A stretch of 64,000 nt of DNA from Bacteroidales bacterium (GCA_900769555.1 CAAGHA010000030.1:6300-70299); one strand, 5' to 3'. Shown: positions 38,507-46,838, numbered from the stretch's first letter. Notes: generated by a model from the letters alone, not told the origin. Translations and numbers: made by a program.

Positions 38507-40123
38507 ATGTTTCATCCTTTTTTATCAAAAATAGCGACTCAACTTCCTGCAAAATTTACATACCCATTTTGTTATACACCTCATCCGTTAGCAATATTGG
38601 CTGCTGAAGAGGTGAAAGGTTATATTGCAACTCAAACACATTGGAAAGATGAGTTAAAACAGGGGAAAATGTTTGGTGTTTTGGTTGTTAAAAATCAAAT
38701 TAATCAATTGGGTTATCTTGCAGGTTTTTCAGGTAGAATAGCGGATTCTTACCTTAACTCTTTTTTTGTTCCTCCTATCTATGACTTAAAAGATTCAAGA
38801 GGTTTTTTCTTGTCTGAAGAAAATCAAATTTCTCAACTAAATTTGAAAGTTGAGTCTTTAAAGAGAGAGCCTGCTTATATAGAGCAAAAGAGAAAGGTTG
38901 AGGCTCTAAAATCTGAGTATAATAATTTTTTAGAGGTTAGTCGAAATAATCTTGCATATAGTAAAAGGTGTCGTGAGGAAAAACGTAATCAGGGATTGAC
39001 TGAGGAGGAAGAACGATTGTTGATACGCGAGAGTCAATTTCAAAGGGCACAGTTTAAACGTGAAAAAGATGATTGGCAAAGAAATCTTCAAGAACAACAA
39101 TTGATTTTTGATAGGTATGAATCGGAAATCTTTAATTTAAAACAGGAGCGAAAACGTATGTCTGCTGCATTGCAGGAAAAACTCTTTACTCGATTTGAAT
39201 TGTTAAATGCAAATGGTCAAATTAAAAATTTACGCGAGATATTTAAAGAGTATGGCGCTTCAATTCCTCCTGGTGGAGCAGGAGAGTGTGCAGCCCCTAA
39301 ATTGCTTCAATATGCTTATAAAAACGGGTTGACTCCAATTTGTATGGCTGAGTTCTGGTGGGGAGATTCGCCTCTTGGTGTTGTGCGTAAACATGGTAAT
39401 TTTTATCCTTCGTGCAATGCTAAATGTAAGCCTATTTTGTCTTTTATGTTGCAGGGGTTGGTAGTTGACGATAATCCTTTGAATGCCAATATATCGCTTC
39501 AAAATAGGGTTAAATTAATTTATGAAGATGATGCAATTCTTGTTTTTGATAAACCGGAAGGAATGTTGTCCGTACCTGGAAAGGAGAACTCTTTATCATT
39601 GTATGATTATGTCATTTCTCGTTGGGGTAATTTGTCAGGTCCATTGATTGTTCATCGTTTGGATATGGCAACATCCGGAATTATTTTGGTTGCAAAAAAT
39701 AAAGTTTCTCATCAAAAGCTTCAAGAGCAATTTGAAAAGCGAACTGTTGAGAAGTGTTATGTTGCATTACTTGATGGTTGTATTGAACAAAATTCTGGGG
39801 AAATCCAATTACCGCTTTTACCCGATTTTTCTAATAGACCATATCAATTAGTTGATTATGAACATGGTAAGCCTGCTTATACAACTTTTAAAGTTTTAGA
39901 TAAGGGGGGTGGTTTTACAAAGGTTGAGTTCTATCCTCATACGGGAAGAACACATCAATTGAGAGTTCATTCTGCGCATTCGTTGGGTCTTAATACTCCA
40001 ATTAAAGGTGATTTGCTTTATGGAAAACCTGCAGACAGATTATACTTGCATGCTCAAAGCATTACTTTTAATCATCCAGTTAGTGGTGAGAGAGTTACTT
40101 TTTTCTCTCCGTCTGATTTTTAA
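38507..40123 (+). CDS. RluA-family pseudouridine synthase with long N-terminal extension
   Basis: A 538-residue protein. The C-terminal roughly 220 residues are a RluA-type catalytic domain: catalytic Asp386 in HRLDMATSG, then the HTGRTHQLRVH motif. The N-terminal roughly 300 residues are a separate conserved region with a charged coiled coil (about 110-215) and the motif PPGGAGECAAPKLLQYA (about 250). This architecture is seen in Bacteroidetes and Vibrio-like enzymes annotated as acting on tRNA U32 or 23S rRNA U746. No S4 domain was seen. The exact target is not decidable from sequence. It is convergent with the ECF sigma gene. Confidence 0.88.
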   Translation: MFHPFLSKIATQLPAKFTYPFCYTPHPLAILAAEEVKGYIATQTHWKDELKQGKMFGVLVVKNQINQLGYLAGFSGRIADSYLNSFFVPPIYDLKDSRGFFLSEENQISQLNLKVESLKREPAYIEQKRKVEALKSEYNNFLEVSRNNLAYSKRCREEKRNQGLTEEEERLLIRESQFQRAQFKREKDDWQRNLQEQQLIFDRYESEIFNLKQERKRMSAALQEKLFTRFELLNANGQIKNLREIFKEYGASIPPGGAGECAAPKLLQYAYKNGLTPICMAEFWWGDSPLGVVRKHGNFYPSCNAKCKPILSFMLQGLVVDDNPLNANISLQNRVKLIYEDDAILVFDKPEGMLSVPGKENSLSLYDYVISRWGNLSGPLIVHRLDMATSGIILVAKNKVSHQKLQEQFEKRTVEKCYVALLDGCIEQNSGEIQLPLLPDFSNRPYQLVDYEHGKPAYTTFKVLDKGGGFTKVEFYPHTGRTHQLRVHSAHSLGLNTPIKGDLLYGKPADRLYLHAQSITFNHPVSGERVTFFSPSDF

Positions 40124-40138
40124 GCCAACGTATATATT

Positions 40139-40204
40139 GTCCTATAAATTAAAATTTATCAATCCACGATCTGTTTTTGTATTTAAAACGATGAATTTAT
40201 AATA
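40139..40204. repeat. short-form TTAA element remnant
   Basis: About 66 bp resembling the short element at 51920-51987: it shares CTATAAATTA at one end and TTTAAAACGATGAATTTATA at the other. It abuts the longer element at 40201-40377. The flanking target duplication is eroded. Confidence 0.45.
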
Positions 40205-40377
40205 CTCGCGATAAATTAGGTTGTGATGATTTATATGGATTTTATTTCGGTTGATTCTATCAATAAAGGTGCAATGTGAGCATCGTAATTGATGGAACAG
40301 AGCATGATAAATATAATAAATTCAAAATTGTCTGAACCGAATTTAAAAATATCTCATTGTAATTTATAGCGGTTGCC
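40201..40377 (+). repeat. TTAA element, degenerate copy E
   Basis: A diverged copy in plus orientation. The central stem-loop is GCAATGTGAGCATCGT (40271-40286). The right terminus ends in GTTGCC, followed by TTAA (40378-40381). That TTAA contains the stop codon of the sigma factor gene. The left end is eroded. Confidence 0.75.
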
Positions 40378-40968
40378 TTAATATTCAATACAAATGTTAT
40401 GTTCTTTTGCTAATCGTTTCATATTCATAACAGCATAGCGCATTCTGCCTAATGCTGTATTGATACTGACTTCTGTTTTATCTGCAATATCTTTAAAGCT
40501 AACATCATCAAAAATACGCATCTTTAAGACTTCTTTTTGGCAATCAGGGAGCAATTCAATTAACCCAACTAAATTGGTTAGTGTTTTTTCTTTTTCTGTA
40601 TGTTCTTCCAAATCAGAATCGTACAATTTGATGTTGTTTAGTAAGTCTATACCATATTCTTCGTTTGAAATGGTATTTTCATTTTTCTCTTTTCTAAAAT
40701 AATCAATTATCAGGTTATGTGATATGCGAAGAATCCAAGAAGAAAATTTACCTTTTTCTGTATATTTCCCTCTTTTGATTGTGGTTATTGCCTTTATAAA
40801 TGTATCTTGAAAAATATCGTTTGCGATATCTGAATTCTTTACTGTTGTGCAAATGTATGTATATACTCTTTTTTTATGACGCACCAACAAAACGTCGAAG
40901 GCATTATTTTCTCCTTCGGCATACAATTGAACCAACTCTTCATCAGTTAGTGATTTCAAAAATTCCAT
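40378..40968 (-). CDS. ECF-type RNA polymerase sigma factor
   Basis: A 196-residue sigma-70 factor with region 2 (about 20-90: DIANDIFQDTFIKAI, then FSSWILRISHNLIIDYFR) and region 4 (about 135-190: LPDCQKEVLKMRIFDDVSFKDIADKTEVSINTALGRMRYA). The start at 40968 is where the family N-terminus begins. In-frame codons extend to 41055, downstream of the promoter, so a longer form cannot be excluded. No anti-sigma factor is adjacent. The stop codon lies in the TTAA flank of a repeat element. Confidence 0.92.
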   Translation of the reverse strand: MEFLKSLTDEELVQLYAEGENNAFDVLLVRHKKRVYTYICTTVKNSDIANDIFQDTFIKAITTIKRGKYTEKGKFSSWILRISHNLIIDYFRKEKNENTISNEEYGIDLLNNIKLYDSDLEEHTEKEKTLTNLVGLIELLPDCQKEVLKMRIFDDVSFKDIADKTEVSINTALGRMRYAVMNMKRLAKEHNICIEY

Positions 40969-41095
40969 ACTTCTCTTTTTTATAATTAAAGTAGGAGTTT
41001 TTCGATAGGCATTCTTTTTTTTAGTGAAGATAACTACATAAATCTTTTTGTTCAATTTAGTGTCTCTTCTAGTTAAACATTACAATATCACTTCG

Positions 41096-41126
41096 CAAAT
41101 ATATCTAATTTAGTGTAAATCTCAAA
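41096..41126 (-). promoter_or_regulatory. ECF sigma gene promoter
   Basis: On the minus strand TTTG (41126-41123), 19 nt, then TATATTTG (41103-41096): a perfect housekeeping-type promoter. The leader to the preferred ATG is about 120 nt. Confidence 0.75.
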
Positions 41127-41167
41127 TCGTTTAACGAATATTTAGATAATTTTTAAGAATTACTTAA

Positions 41168-41227
41168 GGTAATTTCTATAAATTAGGTGGAGATGATTTT
41201 GAAGAGCGTTTTATTTAGATTGTTTTC
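41168..41227 (+). repeat. TTAA element, truncated copy F
   Basis: Begins after TTAA (41164-41167) and follows the consensus left third (GGTAATTTCTATAAATTAGG, then GAGATGATTTTGAAGAGC). It stops at 41227, where another TTAA occurs (41228-41231). The centre and right arm are missing. It lies between fmt and the sigma factor promoter. Confidence 0.7.
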
Positions 41228-41258
41228 TTAAACTTTTGTTTTTCTATCTTGAGAGATT

Positions 41259-42230
41259 TTACTCGATAATTAAATCCTCGTCAATCTTAAATCCTCTTAA
41301 AAATTCATCTATGGCTAATCTCTTTTTACCAGGAATTTGAATCGATTTTATAGCAATTTTTCCTCCTTTTACGGTTACTTTCAAGTATTTTTTTCTATCT
41401 GTTTCTATGGTGCCAACTTTCTCTGTGCAATCTTCATTACAAATTTCAGTTTCAAAAACTTTTGCTGCAATCTCTTCTCCGGATGGTAATATTATCTTAC
41501 ACCATGCTGCTGGGTAGGGAGATAATCCTCTGACAAAATTGTATATCTCTTCACTTGTTTTGTTAAAATCAATCTTACAAGTATCTTTGAAAATCTTTGG
41601 TGCAAATTTTAAATCATATTCGTTTTTATAGTACTCTTCTTGGTCGATGGCTTTTACACTTCCATCAATGATTTTATCAACGGTTTGTGTAACTAATTTT
41701 GCACCTAGTAACATGAGTTTATCGTGGATTATCCCAACATTGTCGGTTGGACTAATGGCGATTCGTTCTTGAAGAATGATTTTTCCGGTATCAATTTCGT
41801 GAGTTAGAAAAAAAGTGGTAACACCTGTTTCTTTCTCTCCATTGATAATAGCCCAATTGATGGGAGCTGCACCTCTGTATTGTGGTAATAATGAAGCATG
41901 TAGATTAAATGTTCCTAAACGCGGCATTGCCCAAACTACCTCAGGTAACATTCTAAATGCTACAACGATTTGTAAATCGGCTTTCCATTCTTTTAGTGCG
42001 GATAAAAATTCTTCATCTTTTAGTTTTTCAGGTTGCAATAATGGAATTTGATGAGAAAGAGCATATTCTTTTACCGGTGAGAATTGGATTTTGTGCCCAC
42101 GACCTGCTTGTTTGTCCGGCATCGTGATACATCCAACTACGTTGTAATGGTTTTCAACCAACTCTTTTAGGGGTTCCACTGCAAAATCAGGTGTTCCCAT
42201 ATATACAATTCTCAAACTTTTTTTATCCAT
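41259..42230 (-). CDS. fmt: methionyl-tRNA formyltransferase
   Basis: A 323-residue enzyme that formylates initiator Met-tRNA. The N-terminal formyltransferase fold carries HASLLPQYRGAAPINWAII (with the catalytic His) and THEIDTGKII (catalytic Asp). The C-terminal OB-like domain includes RGLSPYPAAW. I prefer the ATG at 42230, which begins MDKKSLRIVYMGTPDF. A longer frame starting at 42275 would overlap the nadK end by 11 nt and is possible if translation is coupled. It follows nadK closely, so an operon is likely. Confidence 0.95.
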   Translation of the reverse strand: MDKKSLRIVYMGTPDFAVEPLKELVENHYNVVGCITMPDKQAGRGHKIQFSPVKEYALSHQIPLLQPEKLKDEEFLSALKEWKADLQIVVAFRMLPEVVWAMPRLGTFNLHASLLPQYRGAAPINWAIINGEKETGVTTFFLTHEIDTGKIILQERIAISPTDNVGIIHDKLMLLGAKLVTQTVDKIIDGSVKAIDQEEYYKNEYDLKFAPKIFKDTCKIDFNKTSEEIYNFVRGLSPYPAAWCKIILPSGEEIAAKVFETEICNEDCTEKVGTIETDRKKYLKVTVKGGKIAIKSIQIPGKKRLAIDEFLRGFKIDEDLIIE

Positions 42231-42264
42231 TCGTTGCAATCTTTTTAATTTTTTCACTTCTTCA

Positions 42265-43137
42265 TTATCTATCACCCATTCCCCACATTAGTTTACTTCT
42301 CAATGTATCAAAAAAGTCTTGATTTTCTCTTTTTATTGTTTGAGCAGTAAATCCGGCTTTTTTTATTAAAAGGTGGGTTTTTACATCGAAAACATTATTT
42401 CTACCATCAAGGGCAATTAAAAATTGATTGTTTCTACTTTCTACTTCCAATCTTATCTCCCAATCGTCAGGAATGATAATCGGTCTCACGTTTAAACTAT
42501 GAGGTGCAATGGGTGTAATGATGAAATTAGGAGCTTGAGGGACAACAATTGGGCCGCCTACACTCATTGAGTAGGCTGTGGATCCCGTAGATGTTGATAT
42601 AAGAAGCCCATCTGCTTGGTATGAGTTGATAAAGATGTCATTTGCCCATGTGTGAATTGTTATCATAGCGGATGAGTCTCTCTTCATGACTGCAATCTCA
42701 TTCAGAGCATAATTAAAGTCTTTATAGAGTTTTTCTTCTGTATAAAGTCGTAGTAATGTTCTATCTTCAATTTTATATCTTCCTTCCAAAATTTCACTAA
42801 CTGCATCCTCTATTTCATCGCCGGAAATATCAGCTAAAAATCCCAATCTTCCAGCATTTATACCAATGATAGGAATGTTTCTTTTCCCAATTTTTGCTGA
42901 AGTTTTAATAAATGTTCCATCTCCACCTATGCTAAATGCCATATCTGCGTCAAAATCATCGCCATCGCATAATAGTTGGTGAGGGAATGCCATGTCTATC
43001 CCTTTTTCTACCATAAATTGACAAAAGTCCTTTTCAAAGTAGATGGAAACACTTCTTTTTAAAAGTGCATCTGCCAATCGTTTGGCATAAACTGCAATTC
43101 GGTCTTTGCATCTATTCCCGAAGATTATTACTTTCAT
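42265..43137 (-). CDS. nadK: NAD kinase
   Basis: A 290-residue ATP-NAD kinase making NADP in the cytoplasm. The GGDGTF motif is at 71-76, NEIAVMKR at about 146, and the conserved GLLISTSTGSTAYSMSVGGPI at about 178. Full length. It is upstream of fmt on the same strand with a -7 promoter box 19 nt before the ATG. Confidence 0.96.
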   Translation of the reverse strand: MKVIIFGNRCKDRIAVYAKRLADALLKRSVSIYFEKDFCQFMVEKGIDMAFPHQLLCDGDDFDADMAFSIGGDGTFIKTSAKIGKRNIPIIGINAGRLGFLADISGDEIEDAVSEILEGRYKIEDRTLLRLYTEEKLYKDFNYALNEIAVMKRDSSAMITIHTWANDIFINSYQADGLLISTSTGSTAYSMSVGGPIVVPQAPNFIITPIAPHSLNVRPIIIPDDWEIRLEVESRNNQFLIALDGRNNVFDVKTHLLIKKAGFTAQTIKRENQDFFDTLRSKLMWGMGDR

Positions 43138-43155
43138 TGCTTACTATATTTTTTG

Positions 43156-43163
43156 CAAATATA
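43156..43163 (-). promoter_or_regulatory. nadK promoter, -7 box
   Basis: TATATTTG on the minus strand, close to the nadK ATG. TTTA rather than TTTG sits at the -33 position. Confidence 0.5.
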
Positions 43164-43270
43164 CTATTTTTAACTGAGAACGTAAAAAGATGATTATTAA
43201 GAATTTGTTTTTATTTTATCTTACACCGGTTTAATCATTTTTTTTCTCTTTATTGATGCTGTTAATTGTA

Positions 43271-43459
43271 GGTAACTTCTGTAAATTACGATTCTTGTCT
43301 CTAAATGTAATAAATTATAGTTCGGAGGCTTTTGAATTTATTTGCGCTATTTTATTTATATTTACTTAGTTACGATGCACGCACAACTCCTTTATGAATG
43401 TAAACAATCTAACTCAAATGCTCGTCAAAATCATTTAGACCTAATTTTTAGAATTTACT
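43271..43459 (-). repeat. TTAA-type element, full copy G, TGTA flanks
   Basis: A 189-bp copy flanked by the direct repeat TGTA (43267-43270 and 43460-43463) instead of TTAA. This supports a true target duplication rather than a fixed sequence. The central stem-loop is at 43372-43387. It lies between nadK and the rpmE2 terminator. Confidence 0.9.
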
Positions 43460-43466
43460 TGTAATT

Positions 43467-43498
43467 ACAAAGGGTGAGCCTATTGACCCACCCTTTGT
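43467..43498 (-). terminator. rpmE2 terminator
   Basis: A 10-bp stem (ACAAAGGGTG with CACCCTTTGT) 23 nt after the rpmE2 stop. The following T-run is weak. Confidence 0.65.
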
Positions 43499-43520
43499 AT
43501 AAATCATACTTAATTTATGA

Positions 43521-43772
43521 TTATTTTTTTCTGTTTCCGTAGCGACTCATGAATTTATCAACACGTCCTGCTGTATCTACCATCTTAGCTTTTCCTGTAA
43601 AGAAAGGGTGTGATGAACTTGAAATTTCCAATTTAACCAATGGTAAAGTTTCACCATCAATCTCAATTGTGTCTTTTGTGTTGATTGTTGAACGTGAGAT
43701 AAATAAATCTCCGTTAGACATGTCCTTGAATGCTACAGGACGATAATTTTCGGGTTGAATCTCCTTATTCAT
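43521..43772 (-). CDS. rpmE2: 50S ribosomal protein L31, type B
   Basis: An 83-residue L31 of the zinc-free type [22 protein letters not shown], then [23 protein letters not shown]. The CxxC zinc pair of type A L31 is absent. Monocistronic, with promoter and terminator. In some bacteria this paralogue replaces the zinc form, but no Zur site was identified here. Confidence 0.95.
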   Translation of the reverse strand: MNKEIQPENYRPVAFKDMSNGDLFISRSTINTKDTIEIDGETLPLVKLEISSSSHPFFTGKAKMVDTAGRVDKFMSRYGNRKK

Positions 43773-43842
43773 TTTTTTTATTTCGTTAAATTTATTTTAA
43801 TTTCACTTAATTATAATTGGTAACCTTATGCAATTGGCGGTG

Positions 43843-43850
43843 CAAAATTA
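43843..43850 (-). promoter_or_regulatory. rpmE2 promoter, -7 box
   Basis: TAATTTTG on the minus strand, about 70 nt before the rpmE2 ATG. A conventional -33 TTTG is not visible. Confidence 0.4.
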
Positions 43851-44053
43851 TAAAAAAAAATCGAAAAGAAAACTTATTTCGGGAAAAATATCAAAAAAAA
43901 TCCTTTATTCGCATTTTTGTGAATTTTTAGTTGTGTAGTCTTGGTTATTTAGGTACAACTTTTTTATATGAAGGTAGTATGAGTGCTTTCTTTCCAAAGT
44001 CTTTGTTCGAGTTATGCTAGCAAAGTTTTGCATGGTATTTTTTTGCAAATTAA

Positions 44054-44239
44054 GTTGGGTTCTATAATTTTTTTTGCGGAATTTTTGAATTTGTATATAG
44101 TAAATTGCCAATCGAAAGATGTATGCATTGCGGGCATCGTGACAGACTGACAAACAGTAAGTTGCCGAAATAAATCAAAAAATACAGAAAAAGTTCATTC
44201 TTTCTTGATTTATCCTATTTTAAAAGTAAATAACATACC
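44054..44239. repeat. second-family element, copy 1
   Basis: Starts after TTAA (44050-44053) with GTTGGGTTCTATAATTT and ends ACATACC just before TTTAA (44240-44244). It shares GGAATTTTTGAATTT, AGTAAATTGC, GTGAC-GACTGACAA and a central stem-loop (44125-44140) with the copy at 63893. The terminus and stem-loop relate it to the TTAA element, but the body differs. A further 9-bp inverted repeat (ATAAATCAA/TTGATTTAT) lies near its right end. Confidence 0.65.
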
Positions 44240-44244
44240 TTTAA

Positions 44245-44319
44245 GGTAAGTTCTATAAATCATCTCGAAAATAGATTTGTTATAAATAATAAACAGGAAT
44301 CGTAATTTATAGAAGTATC
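44245..44319 (+). repeat. short-form TTAA element H
   Basis: A 75-bp element with both termini of the full element (GGTAAGTTCTATAAAT on the left, AATCGTAATTTATAGAAG on the right) and most of the centre deleted. TTAA precedes it (44241-44244) and TTTA follows. It sits directly against the second-family element to its left. Confidence 0.75.
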
Positions 44320-44368
44320 TTTATTTTTGTTAAGTATTGTCTTACTATAATATGTAGTAGATGCATTG

Positions 44369-44398
44369 TTTGTTTTAAGAGAATTTTTTATACCTTTG
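44369..44398 (+). promoter_or_regulatory. promoter of the cyclophilin gene
   Basis: TTTG (44369-44372), 18 nt, then TACCTTTG (44391-44398). Leader about 35 nt. Confidence 0.65.
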
Positions 44399-44438
44399 TC
44401 TCTGCTGAAAAATGTATGGATTATAAATTTATGTAATT

Positions 44439-45248
44439 ATGATGAAAAGATTTTTTTTGATTATATTTTTAACATTAGTGACTATGGCTGTTAATGCACA
44501 AGAGAAAGAGACAATGGTAGTGTTAACTACCGAGTATGGAACAATGAAAATTAAATTGTACAATGAGACTCCTCAACATCGAGATAATTTCATTAAATTA
44601 ATCAATCAAGGTTTTTACAACGATTTGCTATTTCATAGAATTATTAAGGATTTTATGATTCAGGGTGGAGATCCGGATTCTAAAAATGCTCCAAGTTCTA
44701 AACAATTGGGTGCTGGTGATGTTGGTTATACAATCCCTGCTGAGTTTGTTTATCCTAAATACTATCATAAAAAAGGAGCTTTGGCGGCTGCTCGTCAAGG
44801 TGATCAGGTGAATCCTGAAAAAAGATCTTCTGGATGCCAATTTTATATTGTTCAGGGAAAAGTGATGGGAGAAGCTGAAATCTCTCAAATGGAAAAAAGT
44901 ATGTTGAATAAGGCTAAACAAAATCGTTTTTATCAAATGGCAGATGAACGTTCTTCTGAAATTCAAAAGTTACGTTCAACTCAAGATAAAGAGGGTTTGA
45001 TGAAATTGCAAAATGAATTGATAGCTTTGTTGGAAAAAGAGTTTGAAGGAAAAAAAATAGAGATGTCTGCAGAGATGAAGAAAGATTATATGACTATCGG
45101 TGGAACTCCTTTCTTGGATAATGAATATACTGTATTTGGAGAGGTTGTTGAAGGTTTGGAGGTGATTGATGCTATTGCTGCCGTGCAAACGGCTCCCGGT
45201 GATAGACCGCTTAAAGATTTAAAGATGAAAATTGAAATTATTAAATAA
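44439..45248 (+). CDS. exported cyclophilin-type peptidyl-prolyl isomerase
   Basis: A 269-residue protein with a signal peptide (about residues 1-21, ending VNAQ) and a cyclophilin fold: RDNFIKLINQGFYNDLLFHRIIKDFMIQGGDPD, then SGCQFYIVQG and the terminal FGEVVEGLEVIDAI. The catalytic Arg of FHRII is present. A helical, Lys/Glu-rich insertion of about 75 residues (about 145-215) interrupts the fold, a common variant in Bacteroidetes. The protein is probably a periplasmic folding helper. A third-family element lies 15 nt after the stop. Confidence 0.92.
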   Translation: MMKRFFLIIFLTLVTMAVNAQEKETMVVLTTEYGTMKIKLYNETPQHRDNFIKLINQGFYNDLLFHRIIKDFMIQGGDPDSKNAPSSKQLGAGDVGYTIPAEFVYPKYYHKKGALAAARQGDQVNPEKRSSGCQFYIVQGKVMGEAEISQMEKSMLNKAKQNRFYQMADERSSEIQKLRSTQDKEGLMKLQNELIALLEKEFEGKKIEMSAEMKKDYMTIGGTPFLDNEYTVFGEVVEGLEVIDAIAAVQTAPGDRPLKDLKMKIEIIK

Positions 45249-45262
45249 TTTTGGAGTTTATT

Positions 45263-45457
45263 TAGAAGTTGTTTAAATTTTATTTCGAGCATATTTGAGA
45301 GAGATTTTTAAAATTATTTTTATTATTTTTTTGCCGTTAATAGTGGACCATTATCAAAAAAGGAGAATAAAAATAGGTTAAAAATAATCTCGAAGAAGCC
45401 GAAAATAAGAGAGTGAAACTCTAATTTTTTTTTTAAATAAAATTTAAACAGCTTCTA
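45263..45457. repeat. third-family inverted-repeat element
   Basis: About 195 bp bounded by near-perfect 22-bp inverted ends (AGAAGTTGTTTAAATTTTAT on the left, its complement with one change on the right). Near the right end AGAGT-GAA-ACTCT is followed by nine or more T, a terminator-like hairpin on the plus strand. It is partly repeated at 63813-63892 in reverse orientation. It is unrelated in sequence to the TTAA element. Confidence 0.75.
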
Positions 45458-45526
45458 ATAAATACCATTCTAAATTTGAGGATTATCTATCAAAGTTGTT
45501 AGATCTGATAAATAACCGATGAATAA

Positions 45527-45567
45527 GGAGGCTATGTTGTTGAATTTCAATTATTATGGCCTCTTTG
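45527..45567 (+). terminator. weak hairpin upstream of the hypothetical gene
   Basis: GAGGC and GCCTC arms around a long loop, followed by TTTGTT. It may be the original terminator of the cyclophilin gene, now displaced by the inserted repeat. Confidence 0.35.
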
Positions 45568-45585
45568 TTATATAATAAGTAAAAA

Positions 45586-46236
45586 ATGAAAGAGGAAACG
45601 ATACTAAAAAACGAATGGGTAAAACGGTATGATTTAACGGCTGTTACTCAATCAAAATATTATAAAATTGTAGGTTGTTTTGCTATAGGTTTTGAACGTT
45701 TGAAGATACGAGGTGATATACATCCATATTTTGTTATCTATCCTCTGTGGGAGGAGGATGTAAAGAAGTGTTTTTGGGGTCCTTTCCTTTATCATCATAT
45801 TAAGGATTCAAAAGGTTTACCTTACTATCTTTCGATATCCCAAATGTTAGAAAAGAAAGAAGAGATTTTCCTAAATGCTGAAAACTATATAAATTTTGAT
45901 TTAAGAAAAAATATTCATAAGGATACTCTTCTTAAAGTTATCAATGCATATTCTAATGAAAGATATTCTGAGCCACCAGCTCAATATGCTACAATAGAAA
46001 TGAAGGCACGTATGGCAACGTTTCTAAATGATGAATCGTTGTTCGAACAAGCTATTGTAGATATGGAAATGGCATATGCTAAATATAATAGTATCTTTGA
46101 AGAGTATTTAGGAAAATTAGATGATTGGAAGAACAATTTGACATCTGTTTTCTCTAACCGTCAAGCAATGTTAGACAAGATCGAGGAGAATATAGCCAAT
46201 GGAAAAATCAAGGCGCAAGTTGAACTGTTGCCTTGA
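45586..46236 (+). CDS. hypothetical protein, 216 residues
   Basis: I do not recognise a family. The protein has no signal peptide or membrane segment. The N-terminal half is aromatic-rich (HPYFVIYPLWEEDVKKCFWGPF, then YHHIKDSKGLPYYLS). The C-terminal half looks all-helical, with a charged region from about residue 135 (ATIEMKARMATFLNDE to the end). Base composition and codon use look like its neighbours. It is isolated: repeat DNA upstream, a convergent DUF456 gene downstream. The continuous frame and ordinary codon use support a real gene. Confidence 0.65.
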   Translation: MKEETILKNEWVKRYDLTAVTQSKYYKIVGCFAIGFERLKIRGDIHPYFVIYPLWEEDVKKCFWGPFLYHHIKDSKGLPYYLSISQMLEKKEEIFLNAENYINFDLRKNIHKDTLLKVINAYSNERYSEPPAQYATIEMKARMATFLNDESLFEQAIVDMEMAYAKYNSIFEEYLGKLDDWKNNLTSVFSNRQAMLDKIEENIANGKIKAQVELLP

Positions 46237-46300
46237 ATTTTATTGCCCCATATTTTTGATTTTTAAGGCTCTTCTTTTGTCCTATCCTTCTTTCGCAAAA

Positions 46301-46357
46301 TTTAATTTAGATAAGTGCTCTATCGATTCTTGAGATGAACTTTCGGTCTAAATTAAA
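46301..46357. repeat. 11-bp inverted repeat across the DUF456 stop
   Basis: TTTAATTTAGA (46301-46311) and TCTAAATTAAA (46347-46357) are perfect inverted copies. The right arm overlaps the last codons of the DUF456 gene. It could act as a terminator for the convergent genes, though neither side has a T-run. Confidence 0.45.
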
Positions 46358-46821
46358 GAGGTGACAAAGTAGTATAGAAAGACAAAACATAAAATAAGTT
46401 TAGCCCCTGTTGTGGTAATGAACCCGACAAATGAGCCTAATCCGCTTTTAATGGATTGGTTGAAATCTCTACTATGTATATACTCACCTCCGATAGCTCC
46501 AATTATAGGACCAATAATAATTCCCACCGGAGGGAAGAATAAACCGACAATCAGCCCTATTACACTTCCAATCATTCCTAATTTACTGCCACCAAATTTT
46601 TTTGTAAACCAAATCGGTAAAAAGTAATCAGATATTTGAACGATAATCGTTGCTAATAAAAGCCATAATAAGACGTTGTTCGGTAGGTGAATCATGTCTG
46701 TTGCATGTAACAACAAAATTCCTATGTATCCAAGTGGAGGACCAGGAATAATTGGTAAAAAGCATCCCGTAATCGCTGCAAGAATTGCAATAGCAGCAAG
46801 AACAATTAAAAATATATCCAT
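46348..46821 (-). CDS. DUF456 family membrane protein
   Basis: A 157-residue protein with about four to five membrane segments. The Gly/Pro-rich pattern GCFLPIIPGPPLGYIGILLLH and the later FFPPVGIIIGPIIGAIGGEYI are characteristic of DUF456. The function of the family is unknown. Monocistronic with a -7 box upstream. Confidence 0.88.
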   Translation of the reverse strand: MDIFLIVLAAIAILAAITGCFLPIIPGPPLGYIGILLLHATDMIHLPNNVLLWLLLATIIVQISDYFLPIWFTKKFGGSKLGMIGSVIGLIVGLFFPPVGIIIGPIIGAIGGEYIHSRDFNQSIKSGLGSFVGFITTTGAKLILCFVFLYYFVTSLI

Positions 46822-46838
46822 AATTCAATAGTTTTTGC

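Noticed and set aside
43905..44153. 82-codon open frame on the minus strand
   Set aside because: It lies largely inside the second-family repeat element and has no homology pattern. The coding appearance comes from AT-rich repeat DNA.
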